DNA of 64,000 nt. It comes from Cenococcum geophilum 1.58. Its lineage: Eukaryota > Ascomycota > Dothideomycetes > Gloniales > Gloniaceae. Under the pieces are notes generated by a model that was given only the letters and a program-made list of their open reading frames with translations, had not been told where the DNA came from and made no database searches. Positions 1-11,869 of this stretch are shown one piece after another; positions within the stretch are counted from its first letter, which is position 1; every line of letters begins with the position of its first letter. The DNA is taken from NCBI GenBank assembly GCA_001692895.1, contig KV748177.1, positions 5,804,130 to 5,868,129 of the forward strand, read 5' to 3'. The translations under genes were made by a program, and so were the position numbers.

Positions 1-3000
1 CGCGTTTATATTTGGTGTCCACTATCTAGAGTTACTTAACGCCTTCCCCCTAAAATAGAAAGATAAGCTGCCTCTTCTTATATCTATTTACTACAGCATT
101 TGCTCTTAATATAATGTCCATTTTATACACCTAAAGAGAAAGTATTTAACTGTTTCTCTTACCTATCCGTAATTATATTAATCTAATTCTGCCGCTCTAA
201 TGCGGTATAGATACCCATTAAGTTATATTATTTCTATCCGTAACTGGGCCAATATATTTACCTCTTCTCGCTTAAGGGAGTTATATAGCCTACGGGTATG
301 TTTACCTAGTAGTACTATGTCCATTTTTCTTAAATACCTTTCTACTCTTTCCAGTAGTGTTTTCCTACCCTACTGTTTTATTCTTACGGTGTTTATTGTT
401 ATAGCCTTAACCTAATATTATTGTCCTTGCGGTAGGCGTCCTTATATAGTAGCTTGCCGTATTACTACTTTTGCCTTCTTACCTAGTTTAAACTCCCCTT
501 AAGGGACCCATATAATAAGAAAACGGTTACTTCTTTACCTTAACGTGCGGGCTATATTATAGATCTATGCAATACTTATTTAGCCGGATTGTTGCTTAGG
601 TTGGCTAATTACTAGTAGTACTACCTAATTACTGGTGAATATAGTAATCTATCTCTCCTATAAATCCGGCGGTAAGCACCTTATCGCCATTAATATTGCC
701 GCCAGTTTAGCTATATATAGGTTCTGTTTTGCTCTTAGTCCTAGTATAATTAAGTATATAACAGCTTCCCTATTTAACGTATTACTAAGGGTGTCGTAGA
801 TAATACCTCCCATCCCCACCATGCCTCTCCTCCTAGATGAGCTTGTTGCGATCTATATGCCTTAGGTGGAGTTAGCGGCTTCAATTACCCTATCTTTATT
901 TGGGTTAATACTTATAGGCAGTCGGTCCTCCTATAGTAGTACCATATAGGGCTAAATAACCTCCATCTTATCTGTTAGTGTATGTTGATATATATAGGCT
1001 ATCTTCTGCAGTAGGGACGTAAACCTCTAAAGCACCTTTATACGGAGCCTTAAGAGCGGGTTCATCTTATATAGCGTATTAAGGTCGACCCATAACTTAG
1101 TGGCCCTCTCCGAATGCCACTCGCGTACTAACCGTATGCTTACTTCGGCCTCCCTAATAACTATAGCTACTATACGGAAAGTTCCTATAATTGCCTGCGC
1201 TCCAATTTTTTACACCCTATTTATTACGGCTATAGCGGAACCCCCACAGGCGTGCATCCAGATATTTAAGGCGTAGTCCACCGCCGGCGCTACCGTTGCC
1301 CTAAACAGTTATCTTATAGTTAAAGGGGATACCATCCAAAGTCTTTTTAGTACTATAGCTGCGATAAGGCCCTTAGTGGCTGCTTTTGCAATATATCACT
1401 TATACCAAAGCTCCGCATCCATAACCACCCCTAGGATCTTAGCTGTATACCCTAATATAACTATTTTTCCTTTAATTATAAACGGGGTAGTATTAGTCCG
1501 GTCCGCGTTTCTTATAAAGTGCACTAGCATAGTCTTTTCACCTTTAAACGTTACGCCGCTTCATTTCTCCCAGTTTATTGCTCTATTAATAATAGCCTAA
1601 ATACCTTCGCAGTTTGCTGCTACTGATAGTCCTATAACCTATATATTATAGTCGTCCACAAACGCCATTAAGCCTCCATTTATATTAAGCCGGTACTAGA
1701 CTAGATCGGCGTTAAAAAAGAGAAATAGTATTAGCGAGAGCGGCGATCCTTATGGTAGTCCTACTTATAGTAACTGTTACTAGTTAAAGGTATAGCCGTT
1801 AACTAAGATAGTCGCTATACGATTAGAGCAGAATGCATTAATCCACCACACTAGCACTAGCGGTATACCTCTTGCTATAAGCCTCTATAGTAGCCTCTCT
1901 TTATATACTCCGTTATATATACCCTTTATATCAAAGCTAATAAGGCTAAGCACCTTCTTAGACCTCCACGCGTTATAGATATATTCTTACAATAGCAGCA
2001 GCGCCTATTTAGTAGAGCGCCCCTTCCTCGCCCTAAAGTAATTTATAGGTAGTAGTCTAAAGGTCTCTACCGCGTGTAATATTCTCTCGGCGACTATAGA
2101 CTCTAGCATCTTGCCTAACGTAGACAGCAAAGAGATAGGCCTCTATGCCCTTGCCTTTATATAGTCTCCTTTATTCGGCTTCTTAAGCGGTATAATCTTA
2201 GCATTTCTCTATTAGTTAGGAAGGTCGCCTTTGTCTAGTAAGGTCTAAAAGAGGAGCAAAACCCTATCTTTTATTACCAGCCATATCTGCCTCTACACCA
2301 TCACTAATAGGCCGTCGTCCCCTAGCGCTTTCTAAGGCTTTACCGCAAATATCTTCCATTCCACCTCTTCCATTGTAAGATGCGGCATTGGTGTTGGCGT
2401 TCATTAAGGCCGCGGACCCTCATCCTCTATTCCTGCTAGCAGTGGGGGAAAGAACGTAGTTAATAGCTCCGCTGCTTGCTCATTTTTGCCTTCTGTAGTA
2501 GATCTATCTATCCTTACTAATGGTGGTATCTTATTAAACGCTAAGTTGCCGCTTAGGTTAAGGTATTTTGCTGCTTACTAAATGTTTATATTATCAGCCA
2601 GGAAGTTGTTCCAATATGTCCTTTTCTGTTTCTATATTGCATTATAGTATTCCTTTAAGGCCTCCTTTACTTATTGCTCTAGTTCTAGTACCATCTAGCC
2701 CGTTTAGCGTTAGTTCTTTACCCGGTTCCTCTAGTAAGTATATACCCAGCGGAGCTTCGTAAGGTCTGTTGTCTACCACCTTTTTGTATATAGTAACGGT
2801 CTAGATTTCAGAGTTAATGTGTGGACTGCCTCTAGCACTACCTCCATAAGCCGGTCTGTTTACTGCTGCACTTTACCGCCCACTAGGATAATATAGAGGG
2901 TGGTAGCAATCCTATTCCTAATTTTATTCCATAGTACGTTTTTAAAAAGCATTTTCTGTTCTATAGCGCGTTTAGGGACCGCAATATCAAATGTTATCTT

Positions 3001-5060
3001 AATTGCCCTATAATCAGATCCGTGTTCTATCTCATATATAGTGCACTTTACTATTATAGATGCTAGCTCATCTAATGCTAAGATTAGGTTAATCGTTGTC
3101 TTACAGTTGCCATTTTACTATATTTTTATACCCCTAGGCAGCAGGCTACATAGGGAGTAATCTCCCATAAGATTAATAATCGGGTCGGCTTCTCCCTGTC
3201 TTACCGGCGAGACGTTATTTCCTCCCCATAGCTAATCGTGCCGATTAAAGTCTCCTGCGAGTATTATATCGGTTCGTGTACCTATCTTATTCTATATTTC
3301 TTGGATTAGTTAGCGTAGTTTACTAGTTATATCTTATAGTACTTCTATATTCTTTCCCTTAACGTATACCAACACTACCAGTACTAATCTGTCGGGAAGG
3401 CGTAGCACCACCGCAGTAAGGTCTGCCGATTATACTGGCACCTATACGGCCTTAATATCTTTTCGAATCTATAGCATGCTCCATACCACCCACCTCTCTT
3501 CGCGCTGGGCCGTGGGTATTACCTTAGTCCAATTTGGGTGTCCTATAGGGACTGTTATAACTATATCGTCCGTTTTCTATACGTATGGCTCTGATATTAC
3601 TAACACTCCAAAGTCTTTCAGTTATTTATCGTTCATTAGGCTCTGCTATACCATACTCTGCTTTTGGATATTTAGTTAAAGTACCTAAAGTGTCTTATAT
3701 ATAGCGGGTAGGATAAAGCACTTAACAATTTTTACTAAACGATTTATGTGGTCCTCCGCAAGGTATACACTTTGGAATCTATCCTTAGCAGTTATTATAA
3801 TAATGTCCTTCTTAAGCGCATCTAGCATATACTTGCGGTCTTGTGTATATAAATGCTTTATGTCCTAATGTCTAACACTAGTAGCATTACGTTAGACCGC
3901 TTTTAGGTTTATAGGTTCTAATATAGGCTAATTCCCCTACAATATAAAAGTATTAATCCTACAGCAACCGTGCTGCCTTACTACTTTTAGTAACGTACAC
4001 AACCATTAATCCATATACCTTTCCTATGTCTTTTTTACTAAGCCATCCTATCTAGGCTATATATACATTATTCTCTTTTCCTAGCACCTCTACTGCTTTA
4101 TCTCAAATCTTTCCTTCCTGGTTAAGAACTGCTGTTCGGTTGGCGTTGTTAATTTTTACTAAGTAAAGCTGGTCTCGTAGCACCTAAACACTAAGTACTA
4201 AGGTTTTTTAGGCCGCTTCTTTTACATATTAGAGCTCAACTTTATTCCTATAAGTTATCCTAATACGTACGGGGTTCCTAGGGTCTTTAATCACTGCTGC
4301 GCAGCGCTAGCTCTCGTGGCCTTCCGTTATACGTATACTACTTTTAATTACTTACCTAATTACCCCCGGTTGTGCTTCATTCTTATTTTCTTCTTTAACT
4401 CTAAATGTGTTAACTGTGCAGTACAGCGTATCGGTAATAGTTAATGGCATGGTATTCCTTAACGGGAAGGACGTTAGGTTGCTTAGTTAACTATTTAGCG
4501 GCATACAGGCAACCTCCGCGTACAACAGATCCGCGCTCGGTAGTGTTTAAATATTAGATAATTGGGTCTAGATTACCTCCATCTTTTCTATAACCTCTAC
4601 TCTAAGCGCGTTAATCTACTCTATGAATATTTCGGTAAGGGCTTTAATTTAGTTTACTTATGCCTCTTTCTATTCCTCTATTGCCCCTAGTAGTGATATA
4701 ACTAGGTTAGTTAGCACCTTAATCTGCATGCTTATTATATTTATCTTCTTAGTTATTACTTGGTTTGCCGTGGTAGCTGTTATTACCGATTGCTCTACTC
4801 TCTTTTCGGCCATTACGCGGTTTCTTGTTGACCCTATCTGATCCTTAGGACGTAGTTTTTTCCCCATACGCTTCAATCGTAGTGCCCTAGGGGCTACTGC
4901 TGCCACGTGAACCGTATCTTCTATATCGCTCTCGTAACTATCGTATTCAAAGGCCTTGGCTATCTTAACGCGTTCCCGACGCGATTAACGCAACAAGCCT
5001 CCTTCCCCCTCTGTCGTCTCCATCTTCCCTCTCTCAACTTAAATACTGCGTGTTAGGGGG
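1..5060 (-). mobile_element. Tad-like non-LTR retrotransposon (LINE), RIP-degraded, 3' end beyond window
   Basis: Read on the minus strand, this is an I/Tad-clade LINE. ORF1 begins at an ATG near 5,023 and runs toward 3,700; its first part is a basic, gag-like region. The ORF2 apurinic endonuclease is marked by AGDFNRHD followed by LWGG (about 3,222-3,260). The reverse-transcriptase active-site box reads MAFVDDYN at 1,651-1,668. Order (ORF1, endonuclease, RT, running right to left) and motifs fit the family. Many in-frame TAG/TAA codons and TA-rich composition indicate RIP, so the element is dead; only fragments such as the 78-codon piece at 4,670-4,906 stay open. The 3' tail is outside the window. 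The 5' end is placed at the G-run near 5,057 and is approximate. Confidence 0.85.
4670..5023 (-). pseudogene. LINE ORF1 N-terminal fragment
   Basis: The ORF1 start region of the LINE. An ATG at 5,023 opens METTEGEGGLLR, is interrupted by a TAA (a typical RIP product of CAA), then continues in the same frame through an acidic stretch (FEYDSYESDIED) and a basic stretch (RALRLKRMGKKLRP) to about 4,670. LINE ORF1 proteins are nucleic-acid-binding chaperones of the retrotransposition particle; the charged sequence agrees but no domain is seen here. It is a broken transposon gene, not a host gene. Confidence 0.6.
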
Positions 5061-5118
5061 GGGGTATATAATATAGATAATCAAGCTCAGCCGGTTTTCC
5101 TTCTTAGAGTTGCTCTAG

Positions 5119-5292
5119 TGTCGGAACGTTAATTATATAACGTGGTTACGAGACTACGAAGCGAGGTTAACTAGTCTGACTTCGGAGCAACCCCTTACTT
5201 CTAGAAACAATTAATTAACTACTAACTTCAATATAGTATACGTACCACTATAAGTGATATTCGTGCACGTTAATAATGCGAGTATACTAATA
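5119..5292 (+). repeat. LTR copy (family A), RIP-mutated
   Basis: A 174-bp sequence starting TGTCGGAACG. It matches, in inverted orientation, the solo LTR at 12,542-12,713 over its whole length, including the internal stretch ATTCGTGCACGTTAATAATG. No matching 5-bp duplication is visible at its edges (TCTAG and ATAAA), so it could be one LTR of an eroded element or a solo LTR with mutated flanks. Confidence 0.6.
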
Positions 5293-7014
5293 ATAAAATA
5301 TTAAATATAAAGGAGCTAGACTTTAAAATCGCCTTCTATACTATACTGGATATTACTTTAATATAGTATATAACTTTACTATAGCTGCTTAGTAACTAGC
5401 GTATATATAAAGCAAGTTATCTAGTAGGAGGTTAGAAGGTAGGAGCTTAGGATATTTTAGTTAAGTGGGTATATACTATTACTAGCATAATCTATACCTT
5501 TAGAGTAAAGAAGTGGTTTAATTTCTTTATTTTGCTTATAGATATCTATCTTATAGGCCCTAGTATAAAAAGGAGGTTATTTAAAACATTATTAGGCTTT
5601 AGACTATATTATATTTATTATTTAATAAATTGCATTATAGGTAGTATTACGGAAAAGGTAGAAGTATATTAACTATTTTATCTCTATTTAATAATAACTC
5701 CTATAAATATCTGCAAACTCCTAAGCTAATTAAATTAACTTTTATAAACTCCTAAGCTAATTAGGGGCTAATATTTATAAAGGCACTTTAAAACTCTGGC
5801 GTATAACCCATAAATAGTGGTTATATACGATAATATAAACTTTAAGGACATAAAACGCAATAAGTTGCTTAGTTATACGTCTATTATACGTTTATTAATA
5901 ACCGCGGCTATTATATTTTACCCTAAATTGCATTTCTCTAGGCTACGCTAATTAATATATAATTTAATAAAACCGCTATAACCTAATAATATCTTTTAGT
6001 TACCTAGCTTTATTAGAGGCAAGTTAACACTAAAAATTAGTTATTATCTTATTGCCAGTGTAATAAAGGGAGTTTATCTATATAGGGTAGAGCGCGTCTT
6101 TACTAAAAGTAATCTTTCCCCTTAAATACTAAGTATACACTATATTAACACTAAAAAGATTAAGTTTTAGCAGTTTAGTACTATAATAGAAGATAAAGGT
6201 ACTATCTAGGATATATACGGTATCTATAAGAATATCTTCCTTAACTAGCTTAGACTTTAGGCTCTAGATAACCCTTATAGCTCTATATATAACAACTTTA
6301 CTAATTAGCTCTAGCTTACCTATATTAACTAGCTTATTATATATTATATTAGGTTGGTAAAATAGAAATAGGCCTATATGGCTATATAGGTCGTCCTTTT
6401 AACCATTAGGACTAGCTTTTTAGTTTATATATATAGTTCTATATTAAGATAAATCTATATAACACTATTATACGCACGTATTTAGCGCCTAAGGACTATT
6501 AAGAGGAGGCGCACTACTGTTTAAGATCCGGCACTACTTTATAAAATTATATACTATTTATATAAGAGAACGCTAAGTACTATTAAGTGGTACCAATTAT
6601 TAAGTAGGGCTTTATAGCGCGCGTAGAAGCTCTCTTCTATACAGCTATATAGCGCTAAGGTCTCCTTATTATAATACCTAAACTATCTAACCTATTTAAT
6701 CCGTTATTATTGGAATATATAGAGAATATTACTTAGGCAATTAGTTGCCTTATACTAAAGCAGTTCCTGAAAATAGTTAAGGATAATTAGTCTACTATTT
6801 TTAATATTAAAGTATAGAGCAGTATAGACTTAAGTAGGTGTGTATATAGTAATATCGAGTTTCGGGTAATATATTACCTACTTTAAAAAGCTAAGCTACT
6901 TTTTACTATTTGGTATACTATTAAACATGCCAATATAAGTATACTATAATGGCTTATTAACCCCTTTATTATCTACATCTTTAGTATATTATAGTATAAT
7001 TATATATAAGATTT
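5293..7014. other. Unassigned RIP-scarred AT-rich sequence
   Basis: No intact gene. Broken coding-like frames occur on both strands, but I recognise no domain. Two copies of the recurring motif with core AAACTCCTAAGCTAATTA lie at about 5,715-5,765. The same motif recurs near 13,000-13,700, at 23,940-24,120, and inverted near 39,150, linking this segment to an unidentified repeat family. Confidence 0.4.
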
Positions 7015-8700
7015 AATTTACCGTCCGACCTGGTCCCCCTAATGGGTCTACACAGACTAATTCCTATGGGAAAAACCTCCTTACTGAGAAAAACCCCATT
7101 TTTAAGTGTACAAAAAACCCCTAGGGGAGACGTAAGAGGTAATATTCCAGATAACATCCATACTACATTAACGGGAGGAAAAACACTATTAGGTTGCTGC
7201 TTTGAGACTCCCTTTATATAGGAGTATCTAAATACCTATCTTGCCCTATCTACCATTTAAACCATCTTTGCTATATTTATATATTGCTTATCTAAGTCAT
7301 GTGCCTATCCCTAGCTCCTTTTCTAAGTCTCCTGTAAATATCTCCTAATAAATAACACTTGCGTTCCGCCTGGGCCTATATGCTAAGGTCTTTTATCCAC
7401 TTCTCTATTAAAGGGTTTCTACAATAGGGTGTATATAACTTGGTATCGCTTTTGCCCTAGGGCCTAAACCTAGGCCCTTATACCTATTTATAAGGTATAG
7501 GAGGACAATCTAGTATTTAATAGGGGGCCTAATCCCTATAACTAGATACCTAGGTTACTAGATAATATTAAAATAGGGGGCCTCTGCTACGCTTAGGGCG
7601 CGGATTGCTTATGTATATGTATAGATGCTATACGGTGTGTATAGTATTTATAGGAGGGAGGGGGTACGCCGAAGGGATAATACTTGTCGATTTGATGTCC
7701 AAATATATATATTAGAGACGTAGTAGCGGTGTTTAAACTTTTTTGCTAAGGCTTACCCCTTAGTAAAAAATCTTTACACCACCACGACGTCGCTGCGCAG
7801 GCGCTGCGCAGCCGTATATACGTCTCTGCGTTTACTCTGGTAGTCTATTAATACAATCTAAATGGAATATCAATAGTAGCTGCTAGGTTTCTAGGCTCTA
7901 CCGCATAGGGGTGCAGAAGTCGCTTTTCTAGACAGGTAGTTATATAGTAGAGTTTGACATACCTGCTTATCTAGGCCTCTACCTTAGTTTTTAAGTAGCT
8001 TTTCCTTACTAAGCCCTAGGGCTTGGGGCTTTTTATAAGCAGTTAGCTGCCACCACCTATAACACGGGGAATTTCACTAGTTCTCTCGGGTATCTTATAA
8101 TAGGTTATTAGCCTAAGTACTAGACTGCCCCCTAGCAGTCTATATAAGAGTTCCCTCCTAGTATTAGTACGCTTTTATACGGCTTAGGAGCCTTCCATAG
8201 CCTCTAGTTTTATGCCTCTTTTTATTATTTCCGCCGGCATAGGTATAAGCTACTATTTACAGGGGTCGCAACTCCCGTCTTACGTGCCTACTGGCGTAGT
8301 CCTATAAGGGCATTATAGCTACATCCTGTAATATGGAAGCCTTAGGTACCTTCTACGGTTAAGGCTAGCTAAGCCTCTCCCGCCTAAGTAACTCCTGTTT
8401 GCTCCTTAAGCGTACTTCACTAGCGTACTACCCTAGCGAGTAGTCCTATCTATTAGTACACCGACATATGCATCCATTCTCTTAAGCTACATAGTAGTCT
8501 CTCTAGCTAGGACGTAATCCTACCTACCTACTAGGTACACTAGAGGTTAGAGCCTAGCTAAGGGGTAAGGTCCCTAGAGCTAGCAGTAGCTACTACGCAC
8601 TACGCCCCGCGGGAGGCTAGTAGTAGTATAGGGGCGCTACACCCTATACTACTGCCAGTTCCCGTTTCGCGTTACCTATAAGAGTCTCCTTATAATAGGC
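7015..8700 (-). mobile_element. Possible 3' part of a LINE-related relic
   Basis: The start (ACCGTCCGACCTGGTCCCCC, then two GGAAAAACC/GAAAAACCCC blocks) resembles the 3'-terminal sequence of the LINE copies at 57,293 and 62,656 in order and spacing of motifs. That suggests another 5'-truncated minus-strand LINE copy. I could not find an RT or endonuclease box here. A palindrome GCTGCGCA-GGCGC-TGCGCAGC lies near 7,792-7,812. Assignment is tentative. Confidence 0.3.
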
Positions 8701-9957
8701 CGACCGTGTCTTACAGGAGGGGTTATAAATACTCGGTCCCGCGCCAGGTAACCTACTCTACCCTCTCCTACTAACCAAGCTTATGTCCCCCCTTTTTTAT
8801 AAGCTAGCCTATATCTCTAAACTGTTAAGTCCTTATACAACTGGCCTGTGTTTCCTTAGAGCCTCCCTTATATATATGCGCAGGTTGCGTGCACCACACC
8901 TATTAAGACCCTCCTATAAGTCACCTGTAGGTCGACCGTAGGTCGAGCGCCATAGGGCCGTCGAAGCTGGCCTGTGTTTCCGCTGCCTAGAGCTTGCCCA
9001 TATTTCCACCTCGTCAAGCCGTCTGGTCGCCGTCGCGTCGCTATCACGTCGCTATCGCGTCTATCGTCCAGGTCGCGCGCACTACGCCTATTAAGACCCT
9101 CTTCTAAGTCACCTGAGTGTACTAGATACCAGATAGACCCTCATAGAGGGGCCTTAACGAGTTCTCTAGGCAGGGCCTTAACAAGTTCTTCGCGGTGGCC
9201 TTGGGGCCTTAACAAGTTTCGTACAAATCTGCGACGCGTTAACCTTAACAAGTTCTTATAAAAAAGAGGTTCCCTACGCCCTTGCCGCGTTCCTTTGCGA
9301 TCTTAGAGCTAGTGCAAGCCCAAGGGTGTCCTGTTGTACGACTAGGACGTGTCTACGTCGACTGGCTGATAATAAGGCTAGTTTCGGGCCTGGCTACGAG
9401 CCAGGTAGTCGTATATCGGGTAGTTTTCGTATCCTAGTTTCCCTTAATAGGCCTCCCTAAATAGTAAAACAAGAGCTCTAAGCAGAGGCAGTAAGGCTCC
9501 TGGTGTTACTAAGGGCGATATACACGTCGCGAGCTTAATACTATAGAGTCGCCATAACAGCGCGCTGCACGCGCTGCGACGGCTCTCTACTATCGCCTCT
9601 GCACTTGGCCATCAAGAGGAACGGATTCTAGATAATGTTTCCACCCGCGGCGACGTGGACGCGTACAGTAGGACTTTGCGGGCTAGTATAATTATAGCCG
9701 TAAGATACTATTCTATTAGCAGAATTTTACTTTAGTAAATTCGCCTAAACTTTAGTATATAATACTAGCTTTAGGGTTTATAAACTAGCTTAGGTCTCTT
9801 AATACGCATAAGGCCGTTAATCTTAAATTAGAGTACTAAAACGGCAGCTATAAAATTAAGATAAAGTATTATAAGAACTCTACCCACGATACTAATATTA
9901 TATTTAATTAGGTATATCTATTAAACGTAACGGTTAGAATAATGCGTGGTAAAATAG
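8700..9957. repeat. GC-richer satellite-like block
   Basis: No gene supported. Short direct repeats are visible: CTGGCCTGTGTTTCC twice (about 8,841 and 8,968), CCTATTAAGACCCTC twice (about 8,900 and 9,088), and CCTTAACAAGTTC-type units four times between 9,150 and 9,257. The block is richer in CpG and less TA-biased than its flanks. A 95-codon open frame at 8,974-9,261 is made of Arg/Ser-rich low-complexity sequence and is probably incidental. Confidence 0.45.
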
Positions 9958-10119
9958 TGTTGGACTTACAAGGTGATATCACGTAGCTACGGTTCGTAGA
10001 TAGTATGATAATTGTTATTCTTATATTGATTAGAATAAGGAAAGGGGTGAGGAACTTAAGGTTCCTCACCACGCTAGGGCCACGTCGACACGTAACGACC
10101 GCTTGCCTCATTCCCGACA
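9958..10119. repeat. Left LTR of the 2.4-kb element
   Basis: This 162-bp terminal repeat starts TGTTGGACTT and ends CATTCCCGACA. It contains a short hairpin AGGAAC-TTAAG-GTTCCT. It is near-identical to 12,221-12,385. Confidence 0.75.
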
Positions 10120-10279
10120 CTAGCAACTCTTCTTTTATAGTTGCTATCTCTATACACTTATAGATTGCCACTATATAAAGATATAAAGCTAAGGAGAAGA
10201 AGAAGATAAAGAAGGACGTTAGGTTTAATGAGAATATAAAGGGAGTCGCCAAGGCGCTAGTAGTAAGCGAGCCAATAGC

Positions 10280-10306
10280 GATTTTCCATCCCGGGGATGG
10301 AAAATC
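10280..10306. repeat. Perfect 13-bp inverted repeat
   Basis: GATTTTCCATCCC, a single G, then GGGATGGAAAATC: both arms match without error. It lies 160 bp inside the left LTR. It could be a cruciform, a protein-binding palindrome, or the scar of a small insertion. Confidence 0.8.
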
Positions 10307-10466
10307 CTAATTAGCTGGCAGAAGTTAGGGTCGGCAGAGTATGGTAGGAATTTGGCAGGTAGTACACCCTAGAAAACTATGTCGTTAAAATAGAGTTGCG
10401 GAGCTAGCGGAGCGTAACTAGATACGGCTAGCTCAAGCAAATGGGAACGACAGTCGACCAATAGGA

Positions 10467-11084
10467 ATGCTCTTAAATTGCCTTTATTATCGCATTTACC
10501 GGGTTATCTTAGCCACTAATCCATTAAATCCCAAAGAGTTCTTAATGCTCTACAAGGACCTCTACAAGAACCTCTGCGAGGACCTCCATGAGGACCTCCA
10601 CGAGGACCTCTATAAGGACCTCTATAAGGACCTCCACAAGGACCTCTACGAGGACCTCTATAAGGACCTCCACAAGGACCTCTATAAGGACCTCCACGAG
10701 GACCTCTATGAGGACCTCCACAAGGACCTCTATGAGGACCTCTATGAGGACCTCCACAAGGACCTCTGCGAGGACCTCTATGAGGACCTCCATAAGGACC
10801 TCCACGAGGACCTCTGCGAGGACCTCCACGAGAGCCTCCACGAGGACCTCCACGAGGACCTCCATAAGGACCTCTACCAGGACCTCTACCTCTACCAGGA
10901 CCTCCACGAGGACCTCTGCGAGGACCTCCACGAGAGCCTCCACGAGGACCTCCACGAGGACCTCCACGAGAACCTCTATAAGGGTCTCCACGAGAACCTC
11001 TATAAGGGTCTCCACGAGAACCTCCATCAGTGCTTTATAGCCGATATTGATCGTACCCTCTGCCGTATTCCAATTCCCTGCTAA
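10467..11084 (+). CDS. Hypothetical 205-residue repeat protein (doubtful gene)
   Basis: An ATG-started frame covers the whole minisatellite and 85-90 bp of non-repeat sequence on its left side. The product would have a short hydrophobic N-terminus (MLLNCLYYRIYRVIL), then about 39 copies of (K/E)DL(H/Y), then a non-repetitive tail with two cysteines. A four-residue period does not match leucine-rich repeats and is shorter than a heptad. No function is known to me. It sits inside a gene-poor LTR-flanked element, and two other frames of the same repeat are also open, so it may well be untranslated. Confidence 0.2.
   Translation: MLLNCLYYRIYRVILATNPLNPKEFLMLYKDLYKNLCEDLHEDLHEDLYKDLYKDLHKDLYEDLYKDLHKDLYKDLHEDLYEDLHKDLYEDLYEDLHKDLCEDLYEDLHKDLHEDLCEDLHESLHEDLHEDLHKDLYQDLYLYQDLHEDLCEDLHESLHEDLHEDLHENLYKGLHENLYKGLHENLHQCFIADIDRTLCRIPIPC
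10551..11028. repeat. 12-bp minisatellite, about 39 units
   Basis: A tandem array of GGACCTCYAYRA units. One unit has a 6-bp insertion near 10,880-10,900. A block containing CGAGAGCCTCC recurs 102 bp apart (about 10,811 and 10,913), and a 24-bp GAGAACCTCTATAAGGGTCT-type unit repeats at the right end. Because 12 is divisible by three, three frames stay open. One plus frame gives (K/E)DL(H/Y) tetrapeptides inside a 205-codon ORF at 10,467-11,084. A second plus frame gives RTS(T/I) repeats. The minus frame gives (L/V)VEV(L/M)-type repeats. Openness here follows from the repeat itself and is not proof of a gene. Confidence 0.9.
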
Positions 11085-11112
11085 ACTTCTCCTAATCTTG
11101 CGGTGGTAACGT

Positions 11113-11410
11113 AGATCTGGGTTATTGCGGAGGTTATTGCGGAGATTGCTGCGGAGGTTGCTGCGGAGATTGCTGCGGAGGCTGCTGCGATAGATACAGA
11201 ACTAAAGACAGAGGTGGATACTGGGGAACTGAAGACGGAGGTGGAAGTAATGGCTGCGGAACTAAAGACGGAGGTTATTGCGGATATTGCTGCGGAGGTT
11301 AAGGCACGGGTTAAGATACGGCAGCCTAAGGAACTTAAGGTATTTAATAGCCTAAGATTATCTGTAGTGTTACTTGTGGCTGTCTATTATTAGGATTCCC
11401 TTAAGAGTTA
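11113..11410 (+). other. Glu/Ala-rich open frame made of a second 12-bp repeat
   Basis: Downstream of the minisatellite, a frame with no ATG at its left edge stays open for about 96 codons. It begins with six GAGGTTGCTGCG-like 12-bp units (EVIAEVIAEIAAEVAAE) and continues with TELKTEV, GELKTEV and AELKTEV motifs. The pattern suggests an acidic helical repeat. It could be the decayed end of a protein-coding cargo or simply another short-period repeat. Confidence 0.3.
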
Positions 11411-11869
11411 AACTTCTTTTGGTGCTCAATCTCTTATAGAGTCCATTCGTGCTCTTCTTCTACGTTAAGGACTTGCTGAATATTATCTCTAATAGTACCC
11501 CCGTTTATAAGGACAAATACTCCTTTCTCCCAAAGGAAGTCTTAAAAATCTTAAATAATATAAATATTACTAAGTGCCTAGGTGTTGGCAGTCCATCCCA
11601 TAAAATCCTCCCTAAAATATTCCCATAGTTATAAATCGGCGTAGTGTCTACTTTAGTAGAACACAATACGGTATAGGAGAAAGCCATTAACTTGTTTTGC
11701 GGTATAAGTTATTATGTTAATAGTAAATTCGTCCCAATCTTTATTAATAAGTTTCGCGTACGCAGCTACCCCTAGTAGTAGGGAGTCTCTCCAGTTGTCT
11801 GGAATAGCCATGTTTTCGGAGAAAGGGAAGTATTATTAGTATAGGGATTGTCGTTTAGTGTAGGGGTTA

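Noticed and set aside
5040-5065. Telomere-like G-rich repeat
   Set aside because: GTGTTAGGGGGGGGG is a single homopolymer run at a LINE 5' end and not a tandem TTAGGG array.
8974-9261. 95-codon plus-strand frame
   Set aside because: Arg/Ser-rich low-complexity product inside a satellite-like block, with no start context or homology; probably chance openness in GC-rich DNA.
9370-9410. tRNA-like hairpin (GCCTGGCTACGAGCCAGGTA)
   Set aside because: Only one stem can be formed; no cloverleaf or A/B box pair could be found.
10551-11028. CRISPR-like array
   Set aside because: There are no unique spacers; units are contiguous 12-mers in a eukaryotic genome, hence a minisatellite.
10588-11040. RTS(T/I) repeat frame and the minus-strand (L/V)VEV repeat frame as separate proteins
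   Set aside because: Both are alternative registers of the same 12-bp array; openness follows from the repeat unit.
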